NCBI GenBank assembly: GCA_016700175.1
Contig: CP065003.1
Location: forward strand, 1,932,001-1,996,000
Direction of reading: 5' to 3'
Source of the DNA: Acidobacteriota bacterium
GTDB lineage: Bacteria > Acidobacteriota > Blastocatellia > Pyrinomonadales > Pyrinomonadaceae
DNA: 64,000 bases
Shown here: positions 60,731-64,000 of the stretch, in pieces
Layout: each line of letters opens with the position of its first letter
Position numbering within the stretch: the stretch's first letter is position 1
Program-made: the position numbers and the translations under genes
The notes under the pieces: generated by a model
Database searches by the model: none
The model's input: the letters and a program-made list of their open reading frames with translations, nothing else
What the model was told of the DNA's origin: nothing

Positions 60731-61443
60731 TATTGGTTCGCACCTCCGTTCCCGGCCGTATTCGCCGCCGGTCCGTTGGTGTTCTGTGCTTCGCTGTTCG
60801 TGTTCGCGTTTGACGCCGTTTGCCGTGCTCCGTCCTCGCTACCGAATCCCTGGGGGTTCTGGCTCGCCTGGAGCGCGCGTATGTAGGCGACGATCGCCCA
60901 GCGGTCCGCCGGCGGGATCTGCGAGGCGTAGCTGTTCATACGGCCCCAGCCGTTGGTCATCACGTCGAAAAAGTGTCCGACAGGAGCGTTACGCAGGCGG
61001 TCGTCGTGATAGGTCGGCGGCTGGGGATATCCCCTGCGGACCACCATTCCGTCTCCGTTTCCGACCGGGCCGTGGCAGACGATGCAGAAGATCTTGTAGC
61101 GCTGTTCTCCGCGGTCAAGGACCTCTTTCGTGACCGGCATCGGGATGTAATCGATGTCGTTCGGAAAGCTCGACACGAGCGTGTTGCCTGATGGGTCGGT
61201 CGTCGTTTCGATCTGCACGTTCGGATCCGCGTCGGGCCGCTTGCCGGTGTAGAAGACCTTGTCCTCTCTCAGCTGACCGCGCGCGACTGTGCCTTCGGGC
61301 AGATCACGCATCCCCTTGCCGTCGGCGAAGAAATCGCTCTGCTTGTAGGGCTTGAGCCGCGGCTGGTCCTGCATGTCGTAGCGGCACGCGGAAGCGAAGG
61401 CAAAGGTAAAAAGTAAAAGGGCGACAACCAGGCTCTTTTTCAT
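60730..61443 (-). CDS. actE: Alternative complex III cytochrome c subunit ActE
   Basis: A 237-residue lipoprotein cytochrome. The signal has lipobox FAFASAC (Cys20), and one heme c motif is CIVCHGP (Cys120, Cys123, His124). It is preceded by GEQRYKIF and followed by RMNSYASQIPPADRWAIVAYIRALQ, the usual monoheme c fold end. The tail is Asn/Ala/Thr-rich. I start at 61443 where the signal begins and an AAGGAAAAGG ribosome site precedes it; the longer open frame to 61674 is antisense to the actD gene region. Confidence 0.9.
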   Translation of the reverse strand: MKKSLVVALLLFTFAFASACRYDMQDQPRLKPYKQSDFFADGKGMRDLPEGTVARGQLREDKVFYTGKRPDADPNVQIETTTDPSGNTLVSSFPNDIDYIPMPVTKEVLDRGEQRYKIFCIVCHGPVGNGDGMVVRRGYPQPPTYHDDRLRNAPVGHFFDVMTNGWGRMNSYASQIPPADRWAIVAYIRALQASQNPQGFGSEDGARQTASNANTNSEAQNTNGPAANTAGNGGANQ

Positions 61444-61483
61444 ACCTTTTCCTTTTTCCTTTTTACTTTCTACTTGTCCGGGG

Positions 61484-62017
61484 TTATTCATCGACAATGA
61501 ACACCTCCTGGGCTTCAAGGCTTTCCATGAACTCTCTCGTTTCCGGATAGTCGAATTGCGGGTCCGCGCTTTCGATAAGCAGGAAGAACTTCTCCCGGCT
61601 CGCGAGGTTGAACCTCGGCACGTTGAAAACCGGGTGATAAGGCCTCGGGAGTCCGTTAAGAAACAGCATTCCAAGAACCGCTGTGAAAGACGCCAGAAGG
61701 ATCGTCAGCTCGTATGCCGGCGGGACGAACGCCGGGAGGCTGAAATGCGGCCTCCCGCCGACGATGATCGGGTAGTCGATCACGTGCGTGTAGTACTGCA
61801 GCCCCAGACCGAGGAGCAGTCCGGTGATCCCTCCGCCGAAGACGAGGTACGAGAGTATCGACCTCTTGATCCCAAGCGCCTCGTCCATTTCGTGGATCGG
61901 GAAGGGCGAGAAGGCGTCCGTCTTGGTGTAGCCCGCGTCGCGGACCTTCTCCGCCGCCTCGACCAGCTCAGTGGACGAATCGAACTCTGCCATCAAACCG
62001 TAGATATTGTCTTTCAT
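61484..62017 (-). CDS. actD: Alternative complex III subunit ActD
   Basis: A 177-residue membrane protein with two spans (about 55-75 and 100-120). IYGLMAEFDSSTELVEAAEKVRDAGYTKTDAFSPFPIHEMDEALG is the ActD N-terminal domain, and YELTILLASFTAVLGMLFLNGLPRPYHPVFN the membrane part. I use the Met at 62017, where the family domain starts. The protein ends in an acidic tail (EVFIVDE). Confidence 0.88.
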   Translation of the reverse strand: MKDNIYGLMAEFDSSTELVEAAEKVRDAGYTKTDAFSPFPIHEMDEALGIKRSILSYLVFGGGITGLLLGLGLQYYTHVIDYPIIVGGRPHFSLPAFVPPAYELTILLASFTAVLGMLFLNGLPRPYHPVFNVPRFNLASREKFFLLIESADPQFDYPETREFMESLEAQEVFIVDE

Positions 62018-62072
62018 AAGCCTTATCCGGGGCGGCTTCATCGCCGCCAAGACCTAATTCCGTTGCCTGCCC

Positions 62073-63461
62073 CTAATGCTCTTCTCCCTTTCGCTTGACC
62101 TCCGCTTCCGGAAGCAGCGTGCGGACCTCGAAGATCGAGATCACCGGCAGCATCCTCACGAACAGGAAGATCAGGGCGAAGAAGAACCCGATCGTGCCGA
62201 TGTACATCGTCCAGTCGAATATCGTCGGCGAGTACATTCCCCAAGAGCTCGGGAGGAAGTCGCGCTGGAGGCTCGTGATGATGATGACGAAGCGCTCGAG
62301 CCACATGCCTATGCTGACGACGATGGAGATGATGAACAGCCAGAAGGGACTCTCGCGGAACCGCTTGAACCAGAGGAACTGGATCGAGATCCCGTTACAC
62401 AGGATCAGAAGCCAGTACGACCACCAGTACGGGCCTTCGAACATGCGGTTGTACATCATGAAGACCTCGTACTCCGCGGCGCTGTACCAGGCGAAGAACG
62501 CCTCCATCGCATAGCCGTAGCAGACGATAAGGCCCGTCGCGAGCATCACCTTGCCCATATAGATAAGGTGCGTGTCCGTGATCAGGTCCTTCATGTTGTA
62601 CCAGACCCTCAAGGGGATGGTCAGGATCAGCACCATCGCAAATCCGGCGAAGATCGCGCCCGCCACAAAGTAAGGCGGGAAGATCGTCGCGTGCCATCCG
62701 GGCAGCTGCGCCACCGAGAAGTCGAGGGATACGATCGAGTGGACCGAAAGCACGAGCGGCGTCGAAAGTCCCGCCAGCAGGAGATACGCGATCTCATACC
62801 TGTGCCAGTGCCTCGCCGAGCCGCGCCAGCCCCACGAAAGAAGGCCGTAGGCGTATTTGAACCACTTGTTCTTAGCCCGGTCGCGGAGCGTCGCGATGTC
62901 CGGGATCAAGCCGACGTACCAGAACAGAAGCGAGACCGTGGCGTAGGTCGAAACCGCGAAAACGTCCCACATCAGAGGGCTTCTGAACTGCGGCCACATC
63001 CCCATCGTGTTCGGGTACGGCAGAAGCCAGTACGCCAGCCAGGGGCGCCCGGTGTGCAGGATCGGGAACAATCCGGCGCAGGCGACCGCGAACAGCGTCA
63101 TCGCCTCCGCGAAACGGTTGATCGAAGTCCTCCACTTCTGGTTAAGAAGAAGGAGGATCGCAGAGATCAGCGTTCCGGCGTGGCCGATACCGATCCACCA
63201 GACGAAGTTGATGATCGGGAACGCCCAGCCCACGGGCTGGTTGTTCGCCCAGATACCGACGCCGTTCGTCACCAGGTAAAGCGTGGTGAACAGAAGCAGC
63301 TGCGCGACCATGAACGAGATGCCGAAGCCTATGAACCAGCCGAAGGGGGTCCGTTTCTTCAGCGTGATGTCGCTGATCTTGTCGGTGACCGAACCGTAAT
63401 CGTGGTCGCCTTCGACCATCGGAGGGTTGATCTTCCTTACAATGTCGTTTACATCCTGCAT
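62073..63461 (-). CDS. actC: Alternative complex III subunit ActC (NrfD-like)
   Basis: A 462-residue inner-membrane protein with about ten spans. WIGIGHAGTLISAILLLLNQKWRTSINRFAEAMTLFAV is the NrfD/ActC signature with the conserved His and Arg. The periplasmic quinol site is expected near the first helices. It pairs with the iron-sulfur ActB upstream. A long open frame on the other strand (62076-63608) is its antisense and not a gene. Confidence 0.92.
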   Translation of the reverse strand: MQDVNDIVRKINPPMVEGDHDYGSVTDKISDITLKKRTPFGWFIGFGISFMVAQLLLFTTLYLVTNGVGIWANNQPVGWAFPIINFVWWIGIGHAGTLISAILLLLNQKWRTSINRFAEAMTLFAVACAGLFPILHTGRPWLAYWLLPYPNTMGMWPQFRSPLMWDVFAVSTYATVSLLFWYVGLIPDIATLRDRAKNKWFKYAYGLLSWGWRGSARHWHRYEIAYLLLAGLSTPLVLSVHSIVSLDFSVAQLPGWHATIFPPYFVAGAIFAGFAMVLILTIPLRVWYNMKDLITDTHLIYMGKVMLATGLIVCYGYAMEAFFAWYSAAEYEVFMMYNRMFEGPYWWSYWLLILCNGISIQFLWFKRFRESPFWLFIISIVVSIGMWLERFVIIITSLQRDFLPSSWGMYSPTIFDWTMYIGTIGFFFALIFLFVRMLPVISIFEVRTLLPEAEVKRKGEEH

Positions 63462-63497
63462 AGCTTTCCAAGCCGCGTTTGGGTCCGTGCGCCCAGA

Positions 63498-64000
63498 TTA
63501 GTGAGCCTCGCCCGCGCCCTCCTTTTTCTCGGGAGCCGAGTAATCGGGCATCGCCTTGTTCTGGTTCTTCAGACCCGCAAGATATGTCGTTCTGGGCTGA
63601 GTGTTTAGCTCGTGATTGAGAAGACCGTAGTTCCTGTGGTCTTTCTTCGATTTCGCGATCTTGCTTTCCTGGTCGTGCGCGTTGCCGAAGACGATCGCGT
63701 CGGCGGGACAAACGGACTGGCAGGCCGTCACGACCTCGCCGTCGCGTATCTCGCGGCCCTCGCGCTCGGCCTCGATCCTGGCGTGCGAGATGCGCTGGGT
63801 GCAGTACGTGCACTTTTCCATCACACCGCGGCTGCGGATCGTGACCTCGGGATTTCGCATTAGCTTGTACTGCGGCGTGTCCCAGTCCTGATAAAGGAAG
63901 AAGTTGAACCGCCTGACCTTGTACGGGCAGTTGTTCGAGCAGTACCGGGTCCCGACGCAGCGGTTGTAGACCATGTCGTTAAGGCCTTCCGCACTGTGGA
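63498..64000 (-). CDS. actB: Alternative complex III iron-sulfur subunit ActB, C-terminal part
   Basis: The frame enters from the right edge without a stop and ends at 63498, giving at least 166 codons. The peptide has the ferredoxin-like motifs VYNRCVGTRYCSNNCPYKVRRF and EKCTYCTQRI, ACQSVCPADAIVFG, matching the [4Fe-4S] domain of ActB (molybdopterin-like plus FeS fusion). The remaining N-terminal domain lies outside the window. Confidence 0.92.
   Translation of the reverse strand, partial: HSAEGLNDMVYNRCVGTRYCSNNCPYKVRRFNFFLYQDWDTPQYKLMRNPEVTIRSRGVMEKCTYCTQRISHARIEAEREGREIRDGEVVTACQSVCPADAIVFGNAHDQESKIAKSKKDHRNYGLLNHELNTQPRTTYLAGLKNQNKAMPDYSAPEKKEGAGEAH

Noticed and set aside
61444..61674. 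Upstream extension of actE
   Set aside because: It overlaps actD in another frame and precedes a clear lipoprotein signal with its own ribosome site.
62076..63608. A 510-codon open frame on the printed strand
   Set aside because: It is exactly antisense to actC, has a low-complexity Arg/Asp/Glu-rich translation and no known motif; actC has clear NrfD-like features.
1..64000. tRNA or rRNA genes
   Set aside because: I looked for T-loop and acceptor patterns in the gaps and saw none; a covariance-model search would settle this.

Overview
The window is 64 kb of bacterial chromosome in which every gene I can support reads on the minus strand. Gene content suggests a Gram-negative aerobic member of the Acidobacteriota, most like the Blastocatellia/Pyrinomonadales. 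The reasons are an alternative complex III (act) operon joined to a caa3 oxidase, Lol-type lipoprotein transport genes, a PagL-like outer-membrane enzyme, split LigD modules, an encapsulin-type ferritin, and intergenic DNA packed with hairpin repeats. This placement is inference from gene content; there is no rRNA in the window and I found no tRNA.

Layout, low to high coordinate (transcription runs right to left). 1-9.2 kb: a nucleotidyltransferase pair at the edge, an esterase, a tandem DUF1428 protein, a PD40 propeller protein, an NAD(P)-binding protein between two copies of a decayed gene tail, a GNAT enzyme, an orphan encapsulated-ferritin cargo, split LigD polymerase and phosphoesterase, and a methyltransferase. 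9.7-22 kb: mostly single enzymes and exported proteins (thioesterase, class C beta-lactamase-like hydrolase, TPR protein, inorganic pyrophosphatase, DinB, HPF-like protein) and a decayed NAD(P)H-quinone-reductase-like pseudogene. 22.3-27 kb: a tightly overlapped five-gene unit ending in a tRNA-binding-domain protein, then a D-aminoacylase-like amidohydrolase. 27-34.8 kb: a repeat-rich stretch with a ZIP transporter, glycosyltransferase, intradiol dioxygenase and DUF5996 protein. 34.8-38 kb: higBA toxin-antitoxin running directly into modABC. 38.4-40.1 kb: an IS1182-type insertion with a frameshifted transposase. 40-50 kb: aquaporin, PagL-like protein, MATE, MarC, DUF4198, MgtA and a radical SAM protein. 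50.3-53.5 kb: an outer-membrane lipoprotein group (LolA-like, small membrane protein, LolD-like ATPase, lipoprotein). 53.7-64 kb: one respiratory unit, actB-C-D-E-F, a small membrane protein, SCO, ctaC-D-E-F, closed by a strong terminator.

The respiratory genes form one electron path. ActB-F (ActA lies beyond the window, if present) oxidises quinol and passes electrons through the ActE cytochrome to the cytochrome domain fused to CtaC, then to CuA and the A2-type CtaD; SCO supplies copper for CuA.

The most unusual feature is the intergenic DNA. Nearly every long gap is a mosaic of (i) dispersed hairpin elements and (ii) short tandem arrays with periods of 7, 14 or 21 bp, or of 9 bp. In many cases the array begins at or inside the stop codon of the upstream gene. 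Arrays next to start codons tend to have the opposite orientation, so that one gap carries complementary arrays. This looks like a genome-wide organisation, not random low-complexity sequence.
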